30,596 nt of DNA from a virus, in IMG/VR virus record IMGVR_UViG_3300032116_000919, positions 1 through 30,596 of that record; one strand, 5' to 3'. A model generated the notes under the pieces. That model saw only the letters and a list, made by a program, of their open reading frames with translations. It was not told the DNA's origin and made no database searches. Shown here piece by piece: positions 1-6,950 of the stretch. Both the position numbers and the translations under genes were made by a program. Position 1 is the first letter of the stretch. Each line of letters starts with the position of its first letter.

Positions 1-136
1 GGCAGATCGCCTTGACGCGGTCGGCCTTGCGCCGCACGCCGTCGGTCACCGGCATCACGCGCGGATCACCGTCCTGCCACGTCGCGCCGTCGGTCCACGG
101 CACCGAGTGCCGACGCCCATCGATGATCAGATCCAC
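1..136 (-). CDS. Probable endolysin (amidase), N-terminal part
   Basis: An open frame begins with GTG at 136 and runs off the left edge, giving about 45 residues. It starts VDLIIDGRRHSVPW and ends ADRVKAIC. A charged N-terminus leading to a strand of the RVKAIC type resembles the start of phage N-acetylmuramoyl-L-alanine amidases, where a VLHTT-like zinc-ligand segment would come next; that part lies outside the window. A GGGAGAG ribosome-binding sequence sits about 6 nt upstream, inside the end of the preceding coiled-coil gene, and the two genes overlap by 10 nt. The position next to a lipoprotein and a membrane protein fits a lysis cassette. The amidase assignment is inferred from a short fragment and from context; any other cell-wall hydrolase is possible. 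Confidence 0.45.
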   Translation of the reverse strand, partial: MDLIIDGRRHSVPWTDGATWQDGDPRVMPVTDGVRRKADRVKAIC

Positions 137-279
137 GTCATGCTCTCCCTGCGCCGCGCGGCGCGCTCTTGCTCTTGGGCGACCCACTGCGCGATCTGCT
201 CGAGCTGCGCCCGCAGCCGCTCGACCTCCGCGCGGAGTTCTGCGACCTCGACCTCGAGGAGAGCCTCTCGCTGCGTCAC
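127..279 (-). CDS. Small coiled-coil protein in lysis cassette
   Basis: A 50-residue protein starting with GTG at 279, which overlaps the TGA of the lipoprotein gene by 4 nt (GTGA). Residues 5-45 form an almost uninterrupted charged heptad pattern (EVEVAELRAEVERLRAQLEQ), so an alpha-helical coiled coil is expected. No membrane segment or signal peptide is visible. By position it could stand in for an inner spanin, but it lacks the usual N-terminal anchor, so that role is not supported directly. Its last codons contain the ribosome-binding site and start of the probable endolysin gene. The frame is believable because of the exact start/stop coupling and the helical pattern; the function is unknown. 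Confidence 0.55.
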   Translation of the reverse strand: MTQREALLEVEVAELRAEVERLRAQLEQIAQWVAQEQERAARRRESMTWI

Positions 280-464
280 TCCACGACCCCCGCGTCGACG
301 ACGCGCACGGGCGTCTCGCAGACGCCGCCGTCGAGGTGATGCGCGTGCACCTCCTGGGCGGTCGTAATGGCGACCTCGAGGGCCTTCAGCGCGAGCTGCA
401 GAGCGGTCGAGCCGCAGCCCGCCAGCGAGAGAGACAGAGCGACGAGAGTCAGCGCGCGAGCCAT
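276..464 (-). CDS. Small lipoprotein, possible outer spanin
   Basis: A 62-residue protein with a lipoprotein signal peptide: Met-Ala-Arg, a hydrophobic core (LTLVALSLS) and the lipobox LAGC with Cys17 as the expected lipidated residue. The mature part would be about 46 residues. ATG at 464 is preceded by a strong CAGGAG sequence 7 nt away and overlaps the end of the receiver-membrane gene by 16 nt. A small lipoprotein between a membrane protein and a putative endolysin suggests an Rz1-like outer-membrane spanin subunit, used to disrupt the outer membrane of a Gram-negative host at lysis. The mature part is not proline-rich as in classical Rz1, so the spanin role is an inference; an exclusion or surface lipoprotein is an alternative. 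Confidence 0.65.
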   Translation of the reverse strand: MARALTLVALSLSLAGCGSTALQLALKALEVAITTAQEVHAHHLDGGVCETPVRVVDAGVVE

Positions 465-763
465 GATCCACTCCTGAGGTTTTCGAGCAGCAAGGGGAGC
501 ACCATCGCGCCGCGCGCGCCGCCGCCGCCGCGCAGTGCTTCGAAGAGGTTGTGCGGCCTGACGCCAGCGACCAGCAGGATCGCTGCCGCGGTCTGCAGGT
601 CGAGGGCCTTCGCGCGCGCCAGCAGCACGACGGAGACAAGCGCGACGAGGTAGATCACGCGGTCGAGCACGACGCGGATTCGATCGCGCCACGGGTCGTG
701 CGCCGTCGACGGCGGCTCGACCGTCGGCAGAGCGGGCAGAGAGAGCGGGGAGGGCGGCGGCAT
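449..763 (-). CDS. Possible nested product: membrane domain alone (holin-like)
   Basis: Inside the receiver-membrane gene, ATG at 763 (residue 121 of the full protein) follows CCGGAG with a 7-nt spacing, in the same frame. Starting here would give a 104-residue protein with a proline-rich N-terminus, one clear hydrophobic helix (about residues 35-49) and one weaker one (about 57-68), and without the receiver domain. Size and topology are compatible with a small holin or antiholin. The start and the function are inferred; the internal site could be unused. Confidence 0.33.
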   Translation of the reverse strand: MPPPSPLSLPALPTVEPPSTAHDPWRDRIRVVLDRVIYLVALVSVVLLARAKALDLQTAAAILLVAGVRPHNLFEALRGGGGARGAMVLPLLLENLRSGSWLAR

Positions 764-1123
764 CGTGGGTCTCCGGTGCGGCGTCGACACGAGTCGCTCG
801 ACGCGCGCGAGCAGATCCTCGGGCTCGAACGGCTTGGTGATCATGTCCCATCCGTGGGCGAGAGCGGCGTTGCGGGCGTCCGCTTCGGGCGCGCCCGACA
901 CCAGCAGCGCGGGGAGCTTCGCAGCGCGCAGGCGCTCGCGCAGAGCCGCCGACGGCGCGTCGAGGACGAGGTCAAGCACCACGGCCTCAGGGAGAGACTC
1001 GTCGAGCGCGGAGAGCGCCGCAGCGACGGTCGATGCCTCGCGGACGTCGTGCCCCGCCTCGCGCAGCAGCGACGCGACCATCGTCAGCAGCGCGGGCTGG
1101 TCTTCGATCACGAGCAACCTCAC
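449..1123 (-). CDS. Response-regulator receiver domain fused to a membrane segment
   Basis: A 224-residue protein starting with GTG at 1123, coupled by GTGA to the tail-fibre-like gene upstream. Residues 1-112 form a complete CheY-like receiver domain: acidic pocket E7-D8 in VIEDQ, phosphoacceptor D51 in VVLDLVLD, switch serine S76 in LLVSG and lysine K97 in ITKPFEPEDLL. A proline-rich linker (about 118-145) follows, then a hydrophobic helix (about 155-170, VIYLVALVSVVLLA) and a second short hydrophobic stretch (about 178-188). No DNA-binding output domain is present. Receiver domains normally accept phosphate from a histidine kinase. Finding one joined to a holin-like membrane segment beside a lipoprotein and a putative endolysin suggests host-signal control of lysis, but this is inference. 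The membrane part may also be made separately from an internal start at 763. Confidence 0.75.
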   Translation of the reverse strand: MRLLVIEDQPALLTMVASLLREAGHDVREASTVAAALSALDESLPEAVVLDLVLDAPSAALRERLRAAKLPALLVSGAPEADARNAALAHGWDMITKPFEPEDLLARVERLVSTPHRRPTMPPPSPLSLPALPTVEPPSTAHDPWRDRIRVVLDRVIYLVALVSVVLLARAKALDLQTAAAILLVAGVRPHNLFEALRGGGGARGAMVLPLLLENLRSGSWLAR

Positions 1124-1866
1124 AGCGACCTCGCCGCCTGCACGTCGAGCACGTCGACCGTGAGCCCAGAACTCACCGAGGTGTCGAGAGTGCCGACGAG
1201 CACCTGACAGTGCGTGCCCCAAGTCACCGCCGCCGCGGCGTCGCTCGACCGCGACTGCGCCACCGTCCACGAGGTCGGCAGAGCGCCCGCGCTCCCGACG
1301 CCCCAGAGCGTGCGGTAGCCAGCGTCGCCGCCACGGATGCGCAGCCACAACTGCCCGCCGGTGCGCTGCCCCGAGGTCGGCCCCGTGGTCGTGCTGATGT
1401 CCGTCGCAGACGAGGACGCGACGCGGTAGCTGATCGCGCTCCCGTTGGTGTCGATCTCGAGGGTGACGTTGTCTGACGCGGACACCCCCGCGACGAGACG
1501 CACACGCGTCGACGCGCTGCCGTCGCCGGTGAGCACCTGCACGCGCACCGCCACGTCCCATGCGGACGGCCCCGGTAGGAGGTCGGTGCGCGTCACCGAC
1601 TGCGCCCCTGCGGCGCTCGCAGGCACCGCGAACGACAGCCGCGAGGGGCTGGATCCCTGCGCCACGGACGCGCCGCCGGTGGCGGTGCCCGCGGTCCACG
1701 CGGAGAGCGTGGTCTGCCCCGTGAGCGTGAGCGCGAGCGAGGCGTTGAGGTCGCTCGTCGCGATGTCGCTCGACAGCGGGAGCCCCGCGATCGTGCGCGA
1801 GCTCGGCACGCCGCCACCGCCGAAGATCGGCGCGCCGCTGACGATCTGAGTGCCGCAGGTGATCAC
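1120..1866 (-). CDS. Tail-fibre-like protein, short paralogue
   Basis: A 248-residue protein. GTG at 1866 is chosen because it makes the GTGA overlap with the preceding gene and because its first residues, VITCGTQIVSGAPIFGGGG, match the start of the protein at 2081-3094. A second shared segment, VPSSRTIAGLPLS (residues 20-32), matches VPTTRTIAGLDLS in that protein. The rest is Thr/Ser/Gly/Ala-rich and predicted to be beta-rich, ending VDVLDVQAARSL, as expected of a phage fibre or adhesin part. It sits at the distal end of the tail genes, before the lysis genes, where host-recognition proteins usually lie. No enzymatic motif is visible. A starting point at GTG 1887 would add seven residues and is less likely. 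Confidence 0.65.
   Translation of the reverse strand: MITCGTQIVSGAPIFGGGGVPSSRTIAGLPLSSDIATSDLNASLALTLTGQTTLSAWTAGTATGGASVAQGSSPSRLSFAVPASAAGAQSVTRTDLLPGPSAWDVAVRVQVLTGDGSASTRVRLVAGVSASDNVTLEIDTNGSAISYRVASSSATDISTTTGPTSGQRTGGQLWLRIRGGDAGYRTLWGVGSAGALPTSWTVAQSRSSDAAAAVTWGTHCQVLVGTLDTSVSSGLTVDVLDVQAARSL
1824..1866 (-). repeat. 43-nt direct repeat, copy A (start of short fibre gene)
   Basis: This segment matches 3052-3094 with 3 differences in 43 positions. Both copies cover the first codons of a tail-fibre-like gene, from the GTG start into the glycine run. The pair records a duplication or a recombination site used for fibre exchange. Confidence 0.85.
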
Positions 1867-2084
1867 GTCGGCGCTCCCGCGAGCCACGTCCAGCAGCCCG
1901 CCTGCGGCGTCGCGCTGAACGGCACGCGCGGCACGATCTCGACGGCGGTCGGAAGGAAAACCGCGAGCGACGCGGTTCCGTCGTCGGGGATCGAGTCGTC
2001 CTCCGCGTGAGTCGCGGTGACGATCGCCGCGCGCGGCACGGTGGAGTCGGGAGGGAGAAATCGGACGATGGTGCCGAGCGTCAT
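1863..2084 (-). CDS. Small conserved-type phage protein, function unknown
   Basis: A 73-residue protein starting at ATG 2084, overlapping the upstream fibre-like gene by ATGA and the next gene by GTGA. It begins MTLGTIVRFLPPDS, continues PRAAIVTATH, then SLAVFLPTAVEIVPRVPF, and ends with a Trp/Gly-rich stretch. The pattern (short strand, RAAIVT core, aromatic C-terminus) resembles small beta-rich proteins often found among phage tail or packaging genes that have no known role. No signal peptide, membrane segment or catalytic motif is visible. It lies between two related fibre-like genes, so a part in tail-tip or fibre assembly is possible. Confidence 0.6.
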   Translation of the reverse strand: MTLGTIVRFLPPDSTVPRAAIVTATHAEDDSIPDDGTASLAVFLPTAVEIVPRVPFSATPQAGCWTWLAGAPT

Positions 2085-3094
2085 GGTGCGACTCCGAGGA
2101 TGCGGTATTGCAGGTCAGTCCACTGCACCGTGTACGTCCCGCTCCCGGTGGCGGTTCGCCCGCTGCGCACGCTCACGCGCGAGAGAAATCCACCCGCGAG
2201 GACGGCGACATTTGTCGCGACGCTCGCGGTGGTGTTCCAGCTCGTCGGCGGCGTCGAGGTGCCCGACGATCCCCACGCCGAGCTGGCGTACGATGGCGTC
2301 ACGATCAGCCTGATCCACACGCCACTGGTTAGCGAAAAAGTGCCCGCCGTCGCGACGAGCACGTACCCCGAACCGGTGTTCTGGTAGAGCGACAAGAAGC
2401 CGTTCTCATGCACTTGCGCGACGAAACCCCGCGTGTCGCTCGCGTCGCTCAGTGCGAGCGACGTGTACCACGGGGTCAAAATGGAGGTCGTGACCGTAAA
2501 TCGGCCCATCACCTCGATCATCGGGCACTCGGCCGTGGTGATCGACGCGCGAAAGCCGTTGAGGAAGCTGTTGTTTGCGGTGTTGAAGGTCAGCGCGCCA
2601 GCGGCGGGGCGCGTCACCGACGCGGTGCCACCCGTCACGTCCGTCCAGCCCGTGGTGGGCAGCAGGATGCGATTGCCGTTGACGGTGCCGAGCGCGGTGT
2701 TGAGGTCGCCCGCGCTGCGATTCGCGGAGAGGTCCAGGCCCGCGATTGTGCGCGTCGTCGGCACCGCGTTGACGATCCGCGAGTCGTTGCCCGCCGCGAC
2801 AGTGCCCGCCGTGGTGCCGACGCTGATCGCCAGCGTCAGGTCGCCGCTCAACGCGCCGCCGCCCGTGAGGGGCGACGAGGTGCTCACGCTGCGCGTCGTC
2901 GGCACCGCGCCGATGCGCGCGAGCGCCGACGCGGCGTTGAGGGCCTCGCCGACGCCGCTCGCGTTGAGGCCGACGATCGTGCTCGGCTTCGTCGCGTCGA
3001 GCAGCACGTCGGCGGGCGCGTCGGGCAACGTGCCACCACCGCCGCCGCCGTAGATCGGCGCGCCGCTCACGATCTGCGTCCCGCAGGTGATCAC
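2081..3094 (-). CDS. Tail-fibre-like protein
   Basis: A 337-residue protein starting with GTG at 3094, coupled by GTGA to the upstream gene. The N-terminus VITCGTQIVSGAPIYGGGGG is shared with the protein at 1120-1866, followed by a glycine-rich hinge. Residues 30-140 contain two related units: GAVPTTRSV (about 62-70) followed by SPLTGGGALSGDLTLAI, and NAVPTTRTIAGLDLS (about 109-122). The phrase SPLTGGG with DLTLAI is common in trimeric phage fibre shafts. The C-terminal half (150-337) looks like a globular beta-sandwich domain with several Trp and Tyr residues, suitable for carbohydrate or receptor binding. Its role is inferred as part of the tail fibre; receptor and trimer state cannot be told from sequence. 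Confidence 0.7.
   Translation of the reverse strand: MITCGTQIVSGAPIYGGGGGGTLPDAPADVLLDATKPSTIVGLNASGVGEALNAASALARIGAVPTTRSVSTSSPLTGGGALSGDLTLAISVGTTAGTVAAGNDSRIVNAVPTTRTIAGLDLSANRSAGDLNTALGTVNGNRILLPTTGWTDVTGGTASVTRPAAGALTFNTANNSFLNGFRASITTAECPMIEVMGRFTVTTSILTPWYTSLALSDASDTRGFVAQVHENGFLSLYQNTGSGYVLVATAGTFSLTSGVWIRLIVTPSYASSAWGSSGTSTPPTSWNTTASVATNVAVLAGGFLSRVSVRSGRTATGSGTYTVQWTDLQYRILGVAP
3052..3094 (-). repeat. 43-nt direct repeat, copy B (start of long fibre gene)
   Basis: Partner of 1824-1866, with 3 mismatches in 43. It lies at the same place relative to the gene start, which supports GTG at 3094 and at 1866 as the true starts. Confidence 0.85.
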
Positions 3095-3420
3095 AGCCCG
3101 AGAGCCTCCACGCTCACCGTGGTCCCGACCGTCGAGGTCGCCGTCAGTCGCACCGTGCGCGCGGGCTCCGAGCTGCCCACGATCGCCGCGAGCGAGGTGC
3201 CGCCCGCGAGCGGGATGCCCGTCGTAATCGAGGCCGCCGCCTCGAACAGCGTGCCGAGCGGCGACACCGCGACCGTGAGCGCCGTCACGGCGTTGCCGCC
3301 GGTGTTGCGCAGCACGATCGTCCAGTTCGTCGACCCGTTGAGGTTCAGGTCGATGTCCGTCGCGACTCCTGCCGCGAGCGTGGCAGTCGCCGTGATCGGC
3401 TGCAGGAGCGGCGAGGGCAT
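3091..3420 (-). CDS. Hypothetical beta-rich tail-tip protein
   Basis: A 109-residue protein from ATG at 3420, overlapping the preceding stop by one nucleotide (TGATG). Its composition (ATATLAAGVATDIDLNLNGS, then TNWTIVLRNTGGNAVTALTV) suggests a small immunoglobulin-like or jelly-roll beta fold. No signal peptide or membrane helix is seen; the Ala-rich stretch is not hydrophobic enough. Its place between two fibre-like genes suggests an accessory fibre or fibre-attachment component. I do not recognise the family. Confidence 0.6.
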   Translation of the reverse strand: MPSPLLQPITATATLAAGVATDIDLNLNGSTNWTIVLRNTGGNAVTALTVAVSPLGTLFEAAASITTGIPLAGGTSLAAIVGSSEPARTVRLTATSTVGTTVSVEALGL

Positions 3421-3917
3421 CAGACCTCGACCTCGACGGCGATCGCGGCGTCCACCGTCGTCGCAGTCCAGCCCGAGCCAACGCGATGCTGCACCGTGAT
3501 CACGTCGCCGGTCTCGAAGGTGTAGAGCCCACGCGCGAACGTCGCGGTCGCCTTGCTCTGCCCGATCGCAATCGTCGCGATCGCAGCGGCGTCGTAGATC
3601 ACGCCGTTCTTGTAGATTCCGAAGATCGCGACGGAGCCAGCGGCGTTGCCCGAGAGCCCCACCGAGAGACTCACGACGCCGCCGTCGCGAGCCGCGACGA
3701 AAGACGCAGTGCTCAAACCCGAGACGCCGCACCAGTGGTCGTTGACGGGCGTCGAACTCGCGGGCGTCGCGTTGTCGCCCGCCGCGATGTTGCTGTGCCC
3801 GAAGGGCAGGAACGCGCGCACGCCGAAGGCGATGCCGCCGTCGAAGGTCTGCTCCTGGGTGAAGGTGTTGACGTCGGAAACGGACGCTGCGGTGACGAAT
3901 GAAGCGGGGCTGCCCAT
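3420..3917 (-). CDS. Tail-fibre-associated protein, head-fibre or adhesin-like
   Basis: A 165-residue protein starting at ATG 3917, with AAGAGG upstream. The N-terminal 30 residues (SVSDVNTFTQEQTFDGGIAFG) resemble the coiled, repeat-like linkers found before globular fibre domains. Residues 50-165 form a Gly/Ser/Ala-rich, beta-type domain with segments such as AGSVAIFGIYKNGVIYD and FETGDVITVQHRVGSG, the style of C1q/TNF-like or viral jelly-roll tips. It is probably a minor fibre or decoration protein that acts on the outside of the virion. There is no enzymatic motif. It stands 6 nt downstream of the previous gene. Confidence 0.6.
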   Translation of the reverse strand: MGSPASFVTAASVSDVNTFTQEQTFDGGIAFGVRAFLPFGHSNIAAGDNATPASSTPVNDHWCGVSGLSTASFVAARDGGVVSLSVGLSGNAAGSVAIFGIYKNGVIYDAAAIATIAIGQSKATATFARGLYTFETGDVITVQHRVGSGWTATTVDAAIAVEVEV

Positions 3918-3923
3918 GGTGAT

Positions 3924-4454
3924 CTACCTCTTGTTGGTTTTGGTGCCTGCGACGCGCAGAGCTGGAGTGCGCAGCGTGCCGCCCGTGTCGTTGTAGAACT
4001 TGAGCTTGTAGCTGTCGAAGCTGTCGACGTACAGCCACTTGCCGCCGCCGAGATCGCCAGCCCACGAAGCCCCCGCGGCGCGCACTGGCGGGTTGCCGTC
4101 GGTGACCTGCGCCGACGCGCCGTCCAGCGCGCCGAGGCCGAGGTACGCGACGCCGCTGGTCACCGTCTGGTCCCACTGGTAGTCGTTCGCGCCGCCAACC
4201 TCTTGGTTCGCGCCGCTGTGGATGTTCAGCGTCCACGCGACGACAAAGTCCTTCCAGTTCCGCTCATCGACCACCATCACCTTCGCGTTCGCGAGGTCGA
4301 CGGCGCTCTCGAACCACACGACGCGCTCGCCCGCCGAGAGCCCCGTGAGGTTCCCGACGGCGCTCGGCTCCCCGCCCACGGCGCGATCCTGAATCGAGTT
4401 CATCTGCGAGCTCGTGATCACTGCGTTGACGGAGTAGGTGTTGACGCGATCCAT
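3924..4454 (-). CDS. Tail protein downstream of gp48-like gene, function unknown
   Basis: A 176-residue protein from ATG at 4454, with GGGAG 7 nt upstream and a 2-nt gap after the gp48-like gene. The N-terminus is MDRVNTYSVNAVITSSQMNS, followed by LTGLSAGERVVWFESAVDLA, and the protein ends in a basic tail, TKTNKR. The central part is rich in Trp, Asp, Asn and Gly (WKDFVVAWTLNIHSG, WAGDLGGGKWLYVDSFDSYK), which fits a beta-rich surface domain. In Mu the gene after gp48 encodes the tail fibre (gp49/S), so a fibre adaptor or distal tail role is likely. No homologous family is recognised. Confidence 0.6.
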   Translation of the reverse strand: MDRVNTYSVNAVITSSQMNSIQDRAVGGEPSAVGNLTGLSAGERVVWFESAVDLANAKVMVVDERNWKDFVVAWTLNIHSGANQEVGGANDYQWDQTVTSGVAYLGLGALDGASAQVTDGNPPVRAAGASWAGDLGGGKWLYVDSFDSYKLKFYNDTGGTLRTPALRVAGTKTNKR

Positions 4455-4456
4455 GG

Positions 4457-5047
4457 TCAGACTCCCAGAGCGGTGGTGTCGCAGTAGCTGTCGAGGTAGC
4501 CGTCGCAGTAAAACCCGATGGCGTTGCAGATGCTGTAATTCGTGTGCGCTGGCTTCATCCGGTCGACGATCGCACGCACCTGCGCCGCCTTCTCGGGCAC
4601 CTGCACGAAGCCCAGCGAGACGACCACCGCGAAGAGGAAGACGTACACGCCGTTCGGCGGTCCCTCGTTGATCGAGACCGCCGACTGCGTGAGCGCCTCC
4701 AGCGCGCGCTCGATCCCCTGCGGCGAGCCCGCGAAAGACGCGCGGACGTAGGCCACCAGCCGCGCGCGCCGCTCGGCGGTCGACAGGCCCGCGACGACCG
4801 GGAGCCCGTAGACCGTCTCCCACTCGTCGAGCATCTCCGTCACGGTGTCGGCGTACGCCTCGTCCAAGCACGCCAGAAGCACCCTGCGGGCGTCGTCGAG
4901 GCTCGCCCCGAGGGAGAGGGCGTCAGCGGCGTTCAGCGAGCCCTGCGGGGCCTGCCAGCCCGAGCCGACGGCACGCAGCATCTGGCGCGCGATCGCGAGC
5001 GTCGATGCGCGGCCCGTCGTGCTCGAGGTCGGCAGCGACTGGATCAC
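4457..5047 (-). CDS. Mu gp48-like baseplate/tail protein (DUF2313)
   Basis: A 196-residue protein starting with GTG at 5047, overlapping the baseplate J gene by GTGA. The order gp46-gp47-this gene is that of Mu. The protein has the features of DUF2313 proteins: an opening with LARQMLRAVG-type sequence, a middle section with EMLDEWETVYGLP followed by a STAERRARLVAYV arginine-rich helix, and a C-terminal globular half with aromatic and Cys residues (YSICNAIGFYCDGYLDSYCD). In Mu, gp48 contributes to the baseplate periphery where fibres join. The family assignment rests on motif and position. Confidence 0.8.
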   Translation of the reverse strand: MIQSLPTSSTTGRASTLAIARQMLRAVGSGWQAPQGSLNAADALSLGASLDDARRVLLACLDEAYADTVTEMLDEWETVYGLPVVAGLSTAERRARLVAYVRASFAGSPQGIERALEALTQSAVSINEGPPNGVYVFLFAVVVSLGFVQVPEKAAQVRAIVDRMKPAHTNYSICNAIGFYCDGYLDSYCDTTALGV

Positions 5048-6573
5048 GGCACGACCTCGAAGGTCGACAGCGTGAGGATCGTCTTCCAGGTGCTCGGCGT
5101 CACGTCAGCCCCAGGCGTCGTCAGCAGCGCCGAGAGCACGCCGTCAACGCGGGTCATCGCACCCTGCAGCGCCGTGCGGTAGAGCGTCGAGCGCGCGCCG
5201 ACCGCGTCCTCCGTCGGCCACCGCGAGGCGGGCGACGAGTCGCTCGGCCCGAGGGCGTCGAAGAACGCGAAGACCGCCGTGCGCAGCGCCTCCCAAGAGG
5301 TCGTGTACCCGCGCAGCGTCGACCCGCCCGTGGGGGCCGCGAGAAGCGCCGTCCCGAGCGGGAAGGTCGTGCGCCCCGTGCCGCCGTTGTACGTCCCCGT
5401 GCCAAGCGTCGCGACCTGATACCCGCCGCGAATCACGCCGGTCCCGACGAGCACGAGCGCCTTCTTCCCCGACAGGTTCGTGCCCGTCACAGAGTAGTCG
5501 CCGGTCACCACCAGCGACGTGGTCGTCGAGCTGCTGTGGACGGTCGGCGCGACGACGAAGCTGAACGCCGCCGCGCTCGTCAGCGTGAGCTTCGCGACGA
5601 TCGCTTGCGCTTGCGTGTTCGCCGTCTGCACGACCCACGTGTTCGGACCCATCGTCACCGGGCGCAGCTGCTCGCCCGTGGCCGTGAGCGTGCCCTGCGC
5701 CGTGCGCAGCCCGTCGATGTACTCCGACACGTTCGGCAGCGGTCCACCAGCGACGCGGGTGTTGAGGTCGTCGGCGGGCACGATGCGCGTGTTGACCGTG
5801 CTGTCGCCCTGCGCGGGGCCGAGCGCGACCACGGTCACGCACCCGAGCACGCCCGCCGTGCCGTTGCCTGGCGTGACGGTCGGCGGCTCGAGGAGCGGGT
5901 AGACGTACGCGTCGACCACGGGCGTCGCGAGGTAGCCCTTCGCCCACGCGCGCCAATCGGCGCGGTTGCCGCTCGCAGGGCGCTCGGAGAGGTACGCGAG
6001 CAGGATCGCCCGGTACGCGTCGTCGTCGGCCGCGTCGGTGCCCGCTGCCGCAGAGAGCACCGTGCCGGTCGGCGAGAGGCCAGCCGGCGCGGTCTGAAAC
6101 GTCAGCACGTCGCCCGCGTCGCGCGTCGAAGCCGAGCCCAGCGCGAGCGCGGTGACGATCACCGTCGCGAGGCTCGACCCGTCCGTCGTGATCGAGCCCG
6201 CGGGCACGGAGTACAACGAGCCGTCGCTGTACGCCATCTGCGTCCCCGAGGGGATCGCGTACGTCGTCAGCGGTGCCGCGCCGGTCACCTGCACCGAGGC
6301 CGTCGCGTAGGTGCCCGCAGGGCGCGGCACGCCGTAGACTGACCCGAAGCGGTTGAGCCCCGTCGTCGACGCCTGATCCGGCAGAATGTCGCGCGCCGTC
6401 TGCTCGGCCTGCGCGTCCACCGCCTCTTCGATCACGGCAATCTGCGACGCGAGCAGGTACGCGTCGGAGCCCGCCGCGGTCAGCAACGTCTCGCCGCGCA
6501 GCGCGTACTCCGCCGACCAGTAGGCGAGCAGCTGGTCTCGGATGTCGGCGCGGGTGCGGGCAACGAAGGCCAT
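5044..6573 (-). CDS. Baseplate wedge protein J, Mu gp47-like
   Basis: A 509-residue protein starting at ATG 6573, joined to the upstream stop by TAATG. The N-terminal part has ADIRDQLLAYWSAEY and the pattern ...DAQAEQTARDILPDQAS followed by GLNRFGSVYGVPRPAG, which is the classical Baseplate_J opening. The signature GTDAADDDAYRAILLAYL (about 178-195) with ASGNRADWRAWAKG matches the conserved core of the family. Mu gp47 is shorter; the extra length here is a Thr/Gly/Val-rich beta segment (about 325-425) absent from the family core. In contractile tails this protein forms the wedge that links hub and sheath and rearranges on contraction. Confidence 0.9.
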   Translation of the reverse strand: MAFVARTRADIRDQLLAYWSAEYALRGETLLTAAGSDAYLLASQIAVIEEAVDAQAEQTARDILPDQASTTGLNRFGSVYGVPRPAGTYATASVQVTGAAPLTTYAIPSGTQMAYSDGSLYSVPAGSITTDGSSLATVIVTALALGSASTRDAGDVLTFQTAPAGLSPTGTVLSAAAGTDAADDDAYRAILLAYLSERPASGNRADWRAWAKGYLATPVVDAYVYPLLEPPTVTPGNGTAGVLGCVTVVALGPAQGDSTVNTRIVPADDLNTRVAGGPLPNVSEYIDGLRTAQGTLTATGEQLRPVTMGPNTWVVQTANTQAQAIVAKLTLTSAAAFSFVVAPTVHSSSTTTSLVVTGDYSVTGTNLSGKKALVLVGTGVIRGGYQVATLGTGTYNGGTGRTTFPLGTALLAAPTGGSTLRGYTTSWEALRTAVFAFFDALGPSDSSPASRWPTEDAVGARSTLYRTALQGAMTRVDGVLSALLTTPGADVTPSTWKTILTLSTFEVVP

Positions 6574-6950
6574 TAGACGGCTCCTGTGATGCGCGTGCGA
6601 CCCGCAGAGCGCGTGTCGCGGTACTGAATCTCGTACAGCAAACGGTCGCCGCTGTCACCGCGCACCGTCACCGCAAGGTCAGCGATGACGCCAGCCCGCA
6701 CGAGCCGGTCGAGCCCCGCGAGGATGGCGGCGCGCGCCGAGGCCGGGGCTCCCGTCGCGACCTTGCGCAGCGACTCCCAATCGACCCCGAGGCCGAGGTC
6801 GAGGGCGCACGCGCCGAGCTGGGTGCGCAGGGTCATCGCGACGATCTCGGCCGCGGGCGCGGGCGCGAGCTCCCAGGTGTTCCCCGACATCAGCACCTCG
6901 CCCGTCGCAGGATTGCGCCGCCGGGTGCGCGCGTACACGCTGCCGCTCAC
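6573..6950 (-). CDS. Baseplate wedge protein, Mu gp46 / gp25-like
   Basis: A 125-residue protein starting with GTG at 6950 (GTGA overlap with the preceding gene). It contains ARTRRRNPATGEVLM, then a segment that aligns in style with gp25/W-family wedges: AEIVAMTLRTQLGACALD, LGLGVDWESLRKV, and a final strand pair (DRLLYEIQYRDTRSAG). Mu gp46 has the same size and place between the spike gene and gp47. It would act at the inner baseplate ring and seed sheath assembly. Confidence 0.82.
   Translation of the reverse strand: MSGSVYARTRRRNPATGEVLMSGNTWELAPAPAAEIVAMTLRTQLGACALDLGLGVDWESLRKVATGAPASARAAILAGLDRLVRAGVIADLAVTVRGDSGDRLLYEIQYRDTRSAGRTRITGAV

Noticed and set aside
5005-6342. 445-residue plus-strand open frame opposite gp47
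   Set aside because: Shadow of the baseplate J gene; Arg-rich and without structure.
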